Below are positions 34,008-43,639 of a stretch of 64,000 nucleotides of DNA, one piece after another. Made by a program: the position numbers and the translations under genes. The stretch is from contig NZ_FNCP01000005.1 of assembly GCF_900100785.1 (NCBI RefSeq), positions 62,001 to 126,000 of the forward strand, read 5' to 3'. The DNA is from Desulfosporosinus hippei DSM 8344. Its GTDB lineage: Bacteria; Bacillota; Desulfitobacteriia; Desulfitobacteriales; Desulfitobacteriaceae. Numbering within the stretch: the stretch's first letter is position 1; every line of letters starts with the position of its first letter. The notes beneath the pieces were generated by a model. That model did no database searches. It was not told the origin of the DNA and worked only from the letters and a program-made list of their open reading frames with translations.

Positions 34008-34978
34008 AGGGCTTCCCGAGCAATCAAGACTGACGCATCGTCATTGTTCCTCCCGTAGTCCTGAACAATCTGGCGACAGACCATACCGGGGTCACCTCCT
34101 TTTAGGAAAAAGGGATCTAAGGATTTCCAGCGTTCAACTATTCCATCGGTATACATCAGGAGCCTTGACCCAGGCTTCCAGGGAAGGGTCGTTACTTTCA
34201 TCTCAGGAAAACTTGCTCCCAGCACTCCGCGATACGACATTAACCGTTTGGGTTGCACCCCCTCTATGCCTAAAAAAGCCTCAATGTTTCCAATCCCGAT
34301 ATACTTCAGCTCGTTCTTAGTAATAACAGCTAAGAAAAGGACGGCTCCTCGACTCCCACGAAGTCGCTGATGAGAGTGTTGAACCATTTGTTCTAAGGAT
34401 AATTTGTAGTGATATTTCAAGGAGTGTAATAATATATTAGCTGCTTGATACGCTAGCTCGCCATGCCCTACCCCATCAAACAAACCGAGGACATTCCTCG
34501 CAGGCTTTTGATGGATGAAAAAACCATCACCATTGCGGATATAACCTGGATAAGGCCGTGAATAGACCCCTACTGACAAACTTTGCTTCGTCTGGGAATC
34601 TAAATACTTGCCCACGATAATCTTAGTACCCTGTTTCCCCGTTTCCAATGAGAAATGATCGGCTAAGCGCTGAACTGCCCCTAGCCCCCCCCCTAATGAC
34701 CCCTTAGAAGAAACCCCATCTGTCATTGAATTTTCAACGTTTGTAATTCCTGGCCCATCGTCACTTGTTTCAAGAGTCAAGCCCTGCTCCGGAGAACCGG
34801 AGTAATGGATAACTCCACCCCTGTTGGCATGCCGAACAAGATTAGTTGCTAATTCTGTCGTTATAATGGCAATATCTGATAGGTTCCTCGCGGACATTCC
34901 CAACTCTTGAGAAAAATTGACAACGGCTCTCCGAGCTCTGCCAATATCGTAGTCCGCTTCAACCCGAATTTCAGGCAT
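34004..34978 (-). CDS. RsbT-like kinase fused to RsbX/SpoIIE-type phosphatase
   Basis: 324 residues. Residues 1-130 form a GHKL HATPase of the RsbT/anti-sigma type (ITTELATNLVRHANRGG, SDDGPGI, GGGLGAVQRL). Residues about 140-324 form a PP2C-type phosphatase (VLGLFDGVGHGELA, LLMYTDGIVERW, NNDDASVLIARE), as in RsbX, which dephosphorylates RsbR and RsbS. A kinase and its opposing phosphatase in one chain would allow a built-in on/off cycle. It follows RsbT by 10 bp, so it replaces the separate rsbX gene. Confidence 0.87.
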   Translation of the reverse strand: MPEIRVEADYDIGRARRAVVNFSQELGMSARNLSDIAIITTELATNLVRHANRGGVIHYSGSPEQGLTLETSDDGPGITNVENSMTDGVSSKGSLGGGLGAVQRLADHFSLETGKQGTKIIVGKYLDSQTKQSLSVGVYSRPYPGYIRNGDGFFIHQKPARNVLGLFDGVGHGELAYQAANILLHSLKYHYKLSLEQMVQHSHQRLRGSRGAVLFLAVITKNELKYIGIGNIEAFLGIEGVQPKRLMSYRGVLGASFPEMKVTTLPWKPGSRLLMYTDGIVERWKSLDPFFLKGGDPGMVCRQIVQDYGRNNDDASVLIAREAL

Positions 34979-34988
34979 TTCATACCCC

Positions 34989-35384
34989 CTACTTTGTCCA
35001 TTTCACAACTCGAACTAGTGTACCTTGACCTAGCTTCGACTGTAACTCAAACTCATCCATCAAACGCTTGGCACCACTTAACCCCAACCCTAAACCCTGA
35101 CCGCTGCTATAGCCAGCCGTCAAAGCTAGCTGCAGATCATCAATGCCAGGGCCTTGGTCCTCAAACACAAATTCCAATCCGACAATCCCAGTCGCCTTTT
35201 TTAACTCTTGGGCCTGCATTGATCCACTTGTGGCATAGGTATAAATATTGCGGGCTAATTCGCTTACGGCTGTAATAATCCTCGTCTGATCAACCAACGA
35301 AAAGCCTAAGTTGAGGGCAGCTTGACGTGCAACCTGTCTGGCCAGAACGATGTCCTGTTCAGAACAGATTTCCACCCGGCTCAA
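34989..35384 (-). CDS. rsbT: RsbT, stressosome Ser/Thr kinase
   Basis: 131 residues. GHKL kinase: ITAVSELARNIYTYA (N box), FEDQGPGI (G1), GLGLGLSGAKRLMDEF (G2). This is the switch kinase that phosphorylates RsbR and RsbS and leaves the stressosome on stress to activate a downstream partner. It overlaps rsbS by 4 bp. In Bacillus the partner is RsbU; no rsbU, rsbV, rsbW or sigB occurs here, so the partner is probably one of the neighbouring kinases, phosphatases or cyclases. Confidence 0.93.
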   Translation of the reverse strand: MSRVEICSEQDIVLARQVARQAALNLGFSLVDQTRIITAVSELARNIYTYATSGSMQAQELKKATGIVGLEFVFEDQGPGIDDLQLALTAGYSSGQGLGLGLSGAKRLMDEFELQSKLGQGTLVRVVKWTK

Positions 35385-35764
35385 AGGCTTTCTTCCGAAT
35401 AGCGACCTAACGTGGTTAGACCTGTCAACAGTTCCAAGGCCGCATCCAGATTAAGTGCCGTCTTAACCTCTTTTATATCAAGTCCCATATCGACCATCGT
35501 CAGAGCAATCATCGGATTGACCCCTACTAGAATCGTGATCCCCCCCATTAGCCGAATCATCCTCGCTGTATCTGAGAGTACCCTCGCCATGTACGAATCC
35601 ACGATTTCCAACCGTGCAATATTTAAGATCACACCCCGTGTACTCGTGTTTCTGACCTCTTTCAATAACATATCCTGCATGGAAACGACTGAAAAATCAT
35701 TGACTTCCCCCTCAATCGAGAGAATTAAGACCTTACCAATTTTTAACAGTGAGGTTTTATCCAC
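35381..35764 (-). CDS. rsbS: RsbS, stressosome STAS scaffold
   Basis: 127 residues. A single STAS domain: VILNIARLEIVDSYMARVL carries Ser57, aligned with the RsbT target Ser59 of Bacillus RsbS, and GITILVGVNPMIALTMVDMG follows. RsbS forms the icosahedral core with RsbR and binds RsbT. Order rsbR-rsbS-rsbT with short gaps and overlap is the conserved stressosome arrangement. Confidence 0.93.
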   Translation of the reverse strand: MDKTSLLKIGKVLILSIEGEVNDFSVVSMQDMLLKEVRNTSTRGVILNIARLEIVDSYMARVLSDTARMIRLMGGITILVGVNPMIALTMVDMGLDIKEVKTALNLDAALELLTGLTTLGRYSEESL

Positions 35765-35781
35765 CTTAATTCCTCCATCAT

Positions 35782-36579
35782 TTACTCCTTATTATGGTCA
35801 ACGATCCTCTTCTTCAGTAAAGCTAAGGCCAACTCTACCCCATCCGCCATCACAGCTCTCGTGACAATGTTTCCGAGATCAACTCCCAGGTGGACCATGG
35901 TTTGGGCAATCTCAGGACTTATTCCTGTAATAATCAGCTTCGCTCCGAGTAGATTGACCGCCGCAGCCGTCTTGAGAATATAATTTGCTACCAGAGTATC
36001 CACCGTCGAGACACCGGTAATATCCAGGATAATCACTTTTGACCCGTGAGTCACGATGGCATTTAAGAGCTTTTCCATAACCTCTTGTGTACGCTTGCTA
36101 TCTAAGGTTCCAATCAGCGGTAGCACCAAAATCCCTTCCCATAACTTGATAATCGGAGTCGAAAGTTCTAAGAGGTCCTGTCGCTGCGCATGAATGATGT
36201 TCTCTCTGGTATCGAAGAACGCTTCCAGTCCGAAGATTCCTACTTCATCCATGACTTGATTCAACCGTTCTTCAGAGACGGTTGAGTTGATTCGATTCAA
36301 AAAGGGCCGAAAGGAAAAAGCAAACAAGGCAGTCTCCCTAGGATTCAATTCTTGCTGCTGACCAATTTTCACCAGTTCTAGCATAATTTTAGGTACTTCC
36401 GCACCAAGACCCTCTTCAGGGATACCACTTTGCAAGGCTTTGAACAGCTGTAGACCTAGACTTTCGAGCCTAGAAATGACACTGATTTCTTGTCTTCCCC
36501 AAACGCTAGTTTCTAAGTTAACTAACCACTCTTCATATAAATCATTCAAGGTACCCTTGCTTTCTTGATCCTTAACCAT
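35782..36579 (-). CDS. rsbR: RsbR-type stressosome sensor
   Basis: 265 residues. The N-terminal ~135 residues form an all-helical sensor of the RsbRD-N/RsbR type (no globin haem signature identified). The C-terminal STAS domain reads ILDITGVSTVDTLVANYIL ... GISPEIAQTMVHLGVDL. Both RsbT target Thr residues are in place (VDT and AQT, matching Thr171 and Thr205 of Bacillus RsbRA). The gene follows cheA by only 2 bp, which ties the stressosome to the chemosensory operon. Confidence 0.92.
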   Translation of the reverse strand: MVKDQESKGTLNDLYEEWLVNLETSVWGRQEISVISRLESLGLQLFKALQSGIPEEGLGAEVPKIMLELVKIGQQQELNPRETALFAFSFRPFLNRINSTVSEERLNQVMDEVGIFGLEAFFDTRENIIHAQRQDLLELSTPIIKLWEGILVLPLIGTLDSKRTQEVMEKLLNAIVTHGSKVIILDITGVSTVDTLVANYILKTAAAVNLLGAKLIITGISPEIAQTMVHLGVDLGNIVTRAVMADGVELALALLKKRIVDHNKE

Positions 36580-36581
36580 TG

Positions 36582-38909
36582 TTAGTTTCCTCCCATACTT
36601 GGATTATCTTGTGTGCATGCCTTAGCCAATAACTCCACCGCATTCAGTACAATTGCCACCTTGCCATTAGTCATAATTGTGGCTCCACCCATCCCTAGAA
36701 TTCCAGACAAGTAATCGGGTAAGGGTTTGACTAAGACGTCCTGCTCATGGTGTAACCGATCAACAATCATGCCGATTTTCACACCCCCATCGTTCACCAC
36801 AACAATGGATTTCCGATCCTCTATACCCTCCTGAGAGGAAGATGTTCCTAACAGGTCAGAAAGTTTGACCACCCCTAGAACCTCCCCTCGATGGTGGAGT
36901 ATCCATTGTCCTCTACGTTTCATCAATTGGCTACTGGGAATTTTAAGGGTTTCTAGGATATTTTCCAAGGGAAGAATATAAGACTGTTGGTTGACTTCAA
37001 CCAATAATCCTCTAGAGACCAACAGGGTCAAGGGGAGTTGCACTATCATTTTCGTACCCTTACCCATTTGACTGACAATATGAACCTTACCCTGTAGGGC
37101 ATTGACATTTGATTTCACAACGTCCATGCCCACGCCGCGTCCTGAAATTTCCGAGACAACCCCCGCCGTGCTAAAGCCTGGTAAAAAGACTAGTTGAAAC
37201 GCTGACTCGTCGGACATCTCCGCCGCTTGTGCCTCGGAGATAAACCCTTTTTCGTGCGCCTTGCGTTTTAAGGCTTGAGCATCCAAGCCCTTACCATCGT
37301 CTTCAACTTCGATATAAACATGTTTCCCGCGATTATACGCTCTGAGCCAAACCTTGCCCTGAGCTTCTTTGCCCACTGCGACACGCTGATCCTCTGACTC
37401 AATCCCATGATCTGCTGCATTTCTAACTAAGTGCATCAACGGATCGGCCATTTGTTCGATGATTGTTTTATCCAGTTCGGTATCTTCCCCTTCCATGATT
37501 AAGGCGATATTCTTACCCGTCTTTAACGCAATATCGCGAATAATCCGTGGAAACTTTTGAAAGACATGCCGAACTGCCGTCATTCGCATGGACATAATAA
37601 TATCTTCCAGCTCTTCAGAAATACGATTAACGCTTAAACCGGCATCTTTAACCTCTCTAGAGATCGTCGGAAGATCGTGGTCAATAATTAATTTGCGCGC
37701 AATTAAACCGAAGACATTCTTCGTAACCACCAATTCTCCGATCACGTTCATCAGGCGATTTAATTTTTCTTCACTCACCCGAACTGATTGACTGACATGG
37801 ATGGCGAGAGTCTCTGTCTTAGGCAGGGCTTCCTGTTTTTTTGACAGAGGGGACGATGCCGAACCGTCTGATTGAGTTCCCGAATTAGTTAAACGCTCCC
37901 TAGTGACCTTCAATTCTTGCAACAAGGGTTGCAGGTCAAGCTGAGTGGAATCTCCACCGGTTTGGGTAATCGTAATCCCTTTACGCAGTGCCTCCATGGC
38001 GAGGTAACAAAGATTGGTCACTTCGCTGAGCACTGGTTTCGTTTGATTTCGTACCCAATCCAGTAAACCCTCAACATTTTGGAACACTTCCAAAAGACCC
38101 TCTAACAAAGCACGCAGCTTACTTTCAGGTGTTTGGACGCTTAGCAATAAGCCGATATTTCCCTTGAGGCTATGCACTCGACGAAATAACTCTTTTAGAA
38201 TCGACGTGTCCTCGGGATGAGAGTCAAGGTCGATTAGTAATTTATCTGAAATCATCGAAAGATGCTCATCCGCTTCTTCTAGGAAGTCCTCTAATAGACC
38301 CACTCCTAAGCCTTCCTTATTCGCTGGGCTCAAGGGGGGATTGTCTTTCTTAGGGACTGCCAACTCTTCTGGCTCTCCAACACTGGCTTCTATCTTCTCG
38401 GGTTCAATGATGCTATTTTTTGAATTAGGTATTTCTAGACCGGTGTCGACCGCGACCTTTTCGGCAAGTCCATAACTAGCGATCACCTCTTGAATTTGTT
38501 GAACGACGCAATCAATATCTTTGTTACTCGTAATTTCTGTGGTCACCCATTCCTCGGCATGGGCTTCCTGACACACGACATTCAATTGTCCGACCATATC
38601 GACTAAAATATCGAGGGCATCGAGTAATAATGCCACTACTTTGGTCGTTAAAACTAAACGTCCGGTCCGCAAAGCATCTAGCATATACTCTGCTTCATGA
38701 CTTAGTCGCGTGATATCGGATAAGCCAAAAAAGGAGGACAGCCCTTTGATAGTATGCATCTGGCGGAATATTTCGTTGAGGGCTTCAGGATTTTCGTTCA
38801 AGCTTTCCTGTGTAAGCAATGCTTCCTCAATTTTTTGCAAGTTTTCCTCTGCTTCTTCCACAAAACTCTGCAGCATGTCCAAGTCATCCCTAGAGAATTT
38901 AAAGAGCAT
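36582..38909 (-). CDS. cheA: CheA chemotaxis histidine kinase with two HPt domains
   Basis: 775 residues. HPt 1 has His52 (QMHTIKGLSSFFGL); a second HPt-like bundle near residue 244 has VHSLKGNIGLL. An acidic linker, then the dimerisation helices (LMNVIGELVVTKNVFG), HATPase (LVRNAADHGIESEDQR, DDGKGLD, SGRGVGMDVV) and a C-terminal CheW-like domain (LLVEVNQQSYILPLENILETLK). It autophosphorylates in response to receptor/CheW input and passes phosphate to CheY and CheB. The double HPt offers two phosphate exits. AGGAGG precedes the ATG. Directly upstream of rsbR. Confidence 0.95.
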   Translation of the reverse strand: MLFKFSRDDLDMLQSFVEEAEENLQKIEEALLTQESLNENPEALNEIFRQMHTIKGLSSFFGLSDITRLSHEAEYMLDALRTGRLVLTTKVVALLLDALDILVDMVGQLNVVCQEAHAEEWVTTEITSNKDIDCVVQQIQEVIASYGLAEKVAVDTGLEIPNSKNSIIEPEKIEASVGEPEELAVPKKDNPPLSPANKEGLGVGLLEDFLEEADEHLSMISDKLLIDLDSHPEDTSILKELFRRVHSLKGNIGLLLSVQTPESKLRALLEGLLEVFQNVEGLLDWVRNQTKPVLSEVTNLCYLAMEALRKGITITQTGGDSTQLDLQPLLQELKVTRERLTNSGTQSDGSASSPLSKKQEALPKTETLAIHVSQSVRVSEEKLNRLMNVIGELVVTKNVFGLIARKLIIDHDLPTISREVKDAGLSVNRISEELEDIIMSMRMTAVRHVFQKFPRIIRDIALKTGKNIALIMEGEDTELDKTIIEQMADPLMHLVRNAADHGIESEDQRVAVGKEAQGKVWLRAYNRGKHVYIEVEDDGKGLDAQALKRKAHEKGFISEAQAAEMSDESAFQLVFLPGFSTAGVVSEISGRGVGMDVVKSNVNALQGKVHIVSQMGKGTKMIVQLPLTLLVSRGLLVEVNQQSYILPLENILETLKIPSSQLMKRRGQWILHHRGEVLGVVKLSDLLGTSSSQEGIEDRKSIVVVNDGGVKIGMIVDRLHHEQDVLVKPLPDYLSGILGMGGATIMTNGKVAIVLNAVELLAKACTQDNPSMGGN

Positions 38910-38912
38910 ATT

Positions 38913-39296
38913 TTATCCCTCCTTCGGTTCAACCCCTTCCAATAAGCGGCTAATCCAGTCTATCAGTTTTTCCAATTCTGTTGGCTTGATAAAGATCAAA
39001 TTCGCGCCCACCGCCTTTCCTTGATCGGCGTCTTGAACATCCTCTTGGGAGGTCACGATAATAATGGGTGTGTTCTGATAGCGCGGTACCTGACGCACTT
39101 CGGCAATAAACTGATAACCATCCATGCGAGGCATATTAATATCCGTTAAGATGAGGTCATAGTGATTTGAGAGCAACATTTCCAAAGCTACGTATCCATC
39201 CTCAGCCTCTGCAACCTGGTGCCCTAAGCCAGACAAGTAATATTGGTGGTACTTTCTGACCATGGTAGAATCGTCAACCACAAGTACATTGGCCAT
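38913..39296 (-). CDS. CheY-type response regulator
   Basis: 127 residues: VDDSTMVRK, LILTDINMPRMDGYQFI, IIIVTSQED, FIKPTELEKL. The Lys of KPTE and the Ser/Thr pair are in place. ATG 39296 is selected since AGGAGG is 7 nt upstream; ATG 39302 is too close to it. It sits between CheR and CheA, so CheA is the likely phosphodonor. Confidence 0.9.
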   Translation of the reverse strand: MANVLVVDDSTMVRKYHQYYLSGLGHQVAEAEDGYVALEMLLSNHYDLILTDINMPRMDGYQFIAEVRQVPRYQNTPIIIVTSQEDVQDADQGKAVGANLIFIKPTELEKLIDWISRLLEGVEPKEG

Positions 39297-39307
39297 GTTC
39301 ATCCCTC

Positions 39308-40135
39308 CTAAGGCTTATAATAATATATGTTGTCCTGGATGCGCTTCATTTTGAAGGCTTCCGTGATTCGCGCGACAGACTCTGAGTGACCTAGATAGAT
39401 GATTCCACCACTTCTCAGGGAATTGTAAAAAGAATCGAGAACTTTAAACCGGGAGGCTGTATCAAAATAAATAAGAACATTGCGACAAAAAATGAAATCA
39501 AAGCTCTGATGATCCCTAAACTTGCTCTGATCACTCAAATTAAGGATGCGGTAATCCACCATGCCCTTAACATTCAAATTCATCGAGTACATTGATCCGC
39601 GTTTTGTAAAGTAGCGTTCCAGATAATCAAGCGGAACATCCTTAATCGAGCGCGAATTATATAAACCTTTACGTGCCAAGTCCAGCACTCGGGTATTGAT
39701 ATCTGTACCTAATATTTGAATCTTCCACTTTTCGAAGTCCGGGATCATTTCCATCAGAATAATGGCCAGCGTATACGGTTCTTCTCCTGTGGCGCACCCA
39801 GCACTCCATATTTTTAAGGTGCGTTGTCCAGCCGCTTCCTTGCTTTTGATCATTTGCGGCAGAACGGATTCGGCAAATCCTTGAAGTTGAGGAAAGTCAC
39901 GAAAAAAATAGGTTTCATTAATGGTTAACCGATTGGTAATTTCCTGAAGCTCTGACTCGTCATTTGAATATTTCAACATAAAAAAATAGTCTCGGAAGGA
40001 ATCAATTTCCAATTGTTCAACCCGATCCGTCAATCGGCGTTCAACAAAATACCGCTTATTTTCTTCAAACATAATGCCCGTTTTTTTATATACAAGATCA
40101 ATGAAGCGCTGATAGAGTTCAGGGGTTAGAGTCAT
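39308..40135 (-). CDS. cheR: CheR chemoreceptor methyltransferase
   Basis: 275 residues. N-terminal helical domain (RRLTDRVEQLEIDSFRDYF), then the SAM-binding domain: ETYFFRD, LKIWSAGCATGEEPYTLAI, LGTDINTRVLDLARKGLY, FIFCRNVLIYFD and LGHSES. It should methylate receptor Glu residues. The HEAT-repeat protein overlaps it by 4 bp, so that protein may steer CheR or its receptor. No C-terminal TPR domain is present. Confidence 0.95.
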   Translation of the reverse strand: MTLTPELYQRFIDLVYKKTGIMFEENKRYFVERRLTDRVEQLEIDSFRDYFFMLKYSNDESELQEITNRLTINETYFFRDFPQLQGFAESVLPQMIKSKEAAGQRTLKIWSAGCATGEEPYTLAIILMEMIPDFEKWKIQILGTDINTRVLDLARKGLYNSRSIKDVPLDYLERYFTKRGSMYSMNLNVKGMVDYRILNLSDQSKFRDHQSFDFIFCRNVLIYFDTASRFKVLDSFYNSLRSGGIIYLGHSESVARITEAFKMKRIQDNIYYYKP

Positions 40136-42051
40136 AAAACTAATCCTCCATTCTTGTCCAACTCCTGATGGATGATTTCCGCTAAACGCTTGTCCGTTTT
40201 TTCAGCGACTTGATAGATCTCTTGAAGGTATTGTCGACCAATCTCCCCCATTTCACTTAACCCTTTGGCGGCTGCCCACTGCAACAGTGGATCTGATCCC
40301 TGGATATTATCCTTCAGCCATTCCAGCGTTGTGGAATGCTGATAGATTTCCGGGCAGGCTAATATGTAGTAGCGATTATTGGCACTCTGTTCATAGCGGT
40401 ACAAGTAACTCAACAAGGTGTAAACTTGGCTGCCCCTCCGCGTGGATAAACTTAAGATTACTTGGAGGCGTACCTCTGGAGCCGGATCGTTACTAAGAAG
40501 TTTCATCACTTTTAGAAAGAGTTCTTCCACTTTAATCAATCGAGCACTTTTGGCTATTCTCCCTCGTACAGCTTCATCCTCCACATCTCCAATCCGTTGA
40601 ATGACCCGTTGAAGACTGGGATGCTCGAAAACAGCAACGACCTCTAAAATTTCTGGCAAACAATACTCTGGACTTTCTTCTGCCAAAGATCCAATTTGCT
40701 CCGTTAAGCAAACGGAAGGGCGTTTACAAAGTACTTCCACGACTCGTTTGCGCACGATTTGGTCGGGGTTCGACAATCCCTCCAGTAGTAGAGGATTCGC
40801 CATAGCACTTCCAAGTAACCCAAGGCCATTAATTGCTGCAGCAACCACTTCAGTATCCATATGCTTAACCAACCCCTGTAAGAAAACTTCCGCTCGAGGA
40901 CCACTTAGCCAGGCTACATTAGCTGTTTTCTGAACAATTTCGTGATCTGATCTACTCGCTAATTTGATCAGAGTTTCGATTTCTATCGGAATTTGACAAA
41001 TCTCACTCATCCTTAAGACGAATTTAGCTAACTTATCACTGGCTCCTAGTAGAAGTCCGTTGAGTTGCTCTGTTGAAGGCTTGGAACGGATCATTTCCTG
41101 AAGAAATTCCCCCATGGTGGCTTCCTCATCCTTAACATTATCTATGAGGCGCGGTAAATACTGATAGAAAATTTGCGGACTCTTTAGTAGCGCCAGATGA
41201 GCCACCGAATTCAGCTTAACATTCTCCAGCTTTATAAGTTGCCTGCGTAGAATCTCTTCTAACAAAGGATCTTCTTGTTCCCAGGTTATGCGTCGCAGGT
41301 AGAAGCTCACGAGGACTTCCACTACAGCATCTTCAGAAAGTTCCCCACTCTCTAACATTTCCCAAATTTTTGGTAGCCACTGGGTATCCCCTAACTGACC
41401 AACGGTAAAAGCCCATATCCCAAACAATAAAGCTCTATCTTGTTTCCCCCATTGCGCCTGGTCAATGTGCCGATAAAGCTCCTCCAGAACCCGGGGATCA
41501 CCCAAAATCGCCGACGCTTCAATAACACTGAAGGAAATCCAGAGGTTCTTCGAGGTTTGAAGAAGTTCCAGTAGAGGTGCTAAGGCCCGCTGATCCCTTT
41601 TTCTCCCTAGTGCTTCAACACAGGCACTGACAATCACGGGTTCAGTATCCTTCAGTCCTTCAAGGATGAGGGAAAACGCTTTCTCTCCTGGGATTTTGTC
41701 CAAAACATCAACGGATAACTTCCGAATATCTCGAGAGGGGTCTGTCATCAAGGTTTCAATCGTAGGTATGGCAAACTCTTGCAACGCCTGCATTACTTCT
41801 ACCGCTGCATTCCGGACATGGGTTTCTGGGGAAATAAAAAGCCTCGCGGCGATAAGTCCTGTTCGAGAACTCTGAAGCCCTCCCAGAGCCTTAATCAAAC
41901 GCCGACGAACATAGTAGGACGTTTCTTTCTCTAGTTGATCAACTAAGAGGATGATCGCACTTAAATGTCCTTGCTTTGCCAATTCATCAACCGCTACACA
42001 ACGCTCAGCTTCCTGCTTACTATTAATCTGCTTTGCTACGTTAAGTTCCAT
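40132..42051 (-). CDS. HEAT-repeat protein
   Basis: 639 residues built almost entirely of ~31-residue helical hairpins (for example YVRRRLIKALGGL, HVRNAAVEVMQAL, IRKLSVDVLDKI, IVSACVEALGRK, MVAAAINGLGLL-like units). These are HEAT/PBS-lyase-type repeats, which form protein-binding superhelices. ATG 42051 has AAGGAG upstream; the TTG at 42072 precedes that site. It overlaps cheR by 4 bp. HEAT proteins occur in some chemosensory clusters as scaffolds; the partner here is unknown. Confidence 0.87.
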   Translation of the reverse strand: MELNVAKQINSKQEAERCVAVDELAKQGHLSAIILLVDQLEKETSYYVRRRLIKALGGLQSSRTGLIAARLFISPETHVRNAAVEVMQALQEFAIPTIETLMTDPSRDIRKLSVDVLDKIPGEKAFSLILEGLKDTEPVIVSACVEALGRKRDQRALAPLLELLQTSKNLWISFSVIEASAILGDPRVLEELYRHIDQAQWGKQDRALLFGIWAFTVGQLGDTQWLPKIWEMLESGELSEDAVVEVLVSFYLRRITWEQEDPLLEEILRRQLIKLENVKLNSVAHLALLKSPQIFYQYLPRLIDNVKDEEATMGEFLQEMIRSKPSTEQLNGLLLGASDKLAKFVLRMSEICQIPIEIETLIKLASRSDHEIVQKTANVAWLSGPRAEVFLQGLVKHMDTEVVAAAINGLGLLGSAMANPLLLEGLSNPDQIVRKRVVEVLCKRPSVCLTEQIGSLAEESPEYCLPEILEVVAVFEHPSLQRVIQRIGDVEDEAVRGRIAKSARLIKVEELFLKVMKLLSNDPAPEVRLQVILSLSTRRGSQVYTLLSYLYRYEQSANNRYYILACPEIYQHSTTLEWLKDNIQGSDPLLQWAAAKGLSEMGEIGRQYLQEIYQVAEKTDKRLAEIIHQELDKNGGLVL

Positions 42052-42136
42052 AGTTTTCTCCTTAATCTTCAATCCCGAATTCTCTATTTTAGATGACCTC
42101 TAAAAGACTAAAGTAATAACTTTTATTCGGAATCTC

Positions 42137-43237
42137 TTAAGCCCGCCTGATTGCTTTCACAATTTCCTTTGCCACCTGGTAGGACGGAACAACAATCTCA
42201 GCGCCACCGCGTTCTATGGCCTCACGAGGCATACCAAAAACCACCGCAGTTGATTCAGCCTCTGCAATAGTAACCCCTCCTGCCTGCCGAATTGCCACCA
42301 TACCATCAGCTCCATCCGAACCCATCCCAGTCAATAACACTCCCACCGTTCGACGCCCAAACACCTCCACAATGGAGTTCATCGTGACATCCACCGAAGG
42401 CATAAAGAGCGTATTTTCGGGTAACGTGGTTAGACGAACCTGCCACTCATCTCGAGAAAAATTCTTACGAATAACAAAATGGATTCCTCCAGGGGCGACA
42501 TACGCGCATCCTTTGGTCAAGACATCTCCAGATTTTCCTTCGGTAATAGAAATTTGACTATGTTCATCCAACCGTTTGGCGAAGGAACCCGTAAACATGG
42601 GGGGCATATGTTGAACGATGACCACCGCCGCATCAAGATCTGCTGGCAGTTGTGGGATAATCTCCATCAAAGTAGCAGGCCCACCTGTCGATACTCCTAT
42701 CACAACCACCTTTCGAAATGCGGGGATTCCATCCATTAACTGCGATTTAACTAACTTCTTGACAGCGACTGCCTCTTTGATCGGCTTTTTGACCAACCCA
42801 GAACGCTCTCTCGTTTGGCGCAGAGTCCGCTTCGTTCGAGCTGCTGCCTTAACCTTTTCGATTAATTCTTTTCCGATGACATGGAGATTGGCTGATACCG
42901 TGCCTGAGGGTTTTGCAACATAGTCAAAAGCCCCTAATTCCAACGCTTCAAACGTTGTCATGGCTCCGTCTTGAGTCAACGAACTCAGCATGATAATGCG
43001 TACCTCAGGGTGTTGTTCTAATAAGTGCATCATGGAGGTGACTCCGTCCATCACCGGCATATTGATATCCATCGTGATCACGTCAGGAATAAATTCTGCA
43101 TCTTTCTTTAAAGCATCCTCTCCATCTCTGGCGCTCCCAACCACGTCGATCTTGGAATCGGTCTCTAAAATTTGCTTTATTGCTCGTCGCATCATTGCTG
43201 AATCGTCGACGATGAGAACTCGAATTTTTTCGCTCAT
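42137..43237 (-). CDS. cheB: CheB receptor methylesterase/deamidase
   Basis: 366 residues. REC (about 1-125): VDDSAMMRR, VITMDINMPVMDG, YVAKPSG. A flexible basic linker (KAAARTKRTLRQTRERSG) leads to the methylesterase with the catalytic triad visible: Ser in VIGVSTGGPATL, His in VQHMPPMFTGSF, Asp in GMGSDGADGM. It removes methyl groups added by CheR once phosphorylated by CheA. ATG 43237 has AAGGGTGAG upstream. The gene before it is a cheY/cheX wreck. Confidence 0.95.
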   Translation of the reverse strand: MSEKIRVLIVDDSAMMRRAIKQILETDSKIDVVGSARDGEDALKKDAEFIPDVITMDINMPVMDGVTSMMHLLEQHPEVRIIMLSSLTQDGAMTTFEALELGAFDYVAKPSGTVSANLHVIGKELIEKVKAAARTKRTLRQTRERSGLVKKPIKEAVAVKKLVKSQLMDGIPAFRKVVVIGVSTGGPATLMEIIPQLPADLDAAVVIVQHMPPMFTGSFAKRLDEHSQISITEGKSGDVLTKGCAYVAPGGIHFVIRKNFSRDEWQVRLTTLPENTLFMPSVDVTMNSIVEVFGRRTVGVLLTGMGSDGADGMVAIRQAGGVTIAEAESTAVVFGMPREAIERGGAEIVVPSYQVAKEIVKAIRRA

Positions 43238-43323
43238 ATTTCTCACCCTTATCTTAATCTGATCTAACTCTCATTAATTAATATCTACCTCAAAGAGCTT
43301 CATCAGAGCACCCACATAACTCG

Positions 43324-43634
43324 TTATTGTTCTATTCCGAGACGCAATTCAATTTCTCCCTGGGGCGTGGTAGCATTCGTTAATAACACGTCGTAGGAGC
43401 CCATCATCAACGCCATTCTAGTCCCTATTACCATGGTCGGTGGTGTAATATCTACCTTCATTCCTGGGGCAGGGACGTAACACAAGCACCCGCCGCCATA
43501 TTGGCAAATTCACATATAGCACTTCTGTCCATATCATGAGCTCGGCAATCGCCATCCCACCCATCATGGTACTAGCAATATTGAGGGCCGAGCTTGGCGA
43601 CATTCCGCAAAACGATACTTCCTCTTATATCCAG
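43324..43634 (-). pseudogene. cheX: cheX remnant, C-terminal half
   Basis: The minus strand reads DIRGSIV, then (after a frameshift) GMSPSSALNIASTMMGGMAIAEL, then (after another) AICEFANMAA, VDITPPTMV and LLTNATTPQGEIELRLGIEQ-stop. This is the second half of a CheX-type phosphatase, with the catalytic E-x2-N still legible. Several frame changes make it non-functional. The N-terminal half is next to it on the other strand. Confidence 0.75.
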
Positions 43635-43639
43635 GGCAT

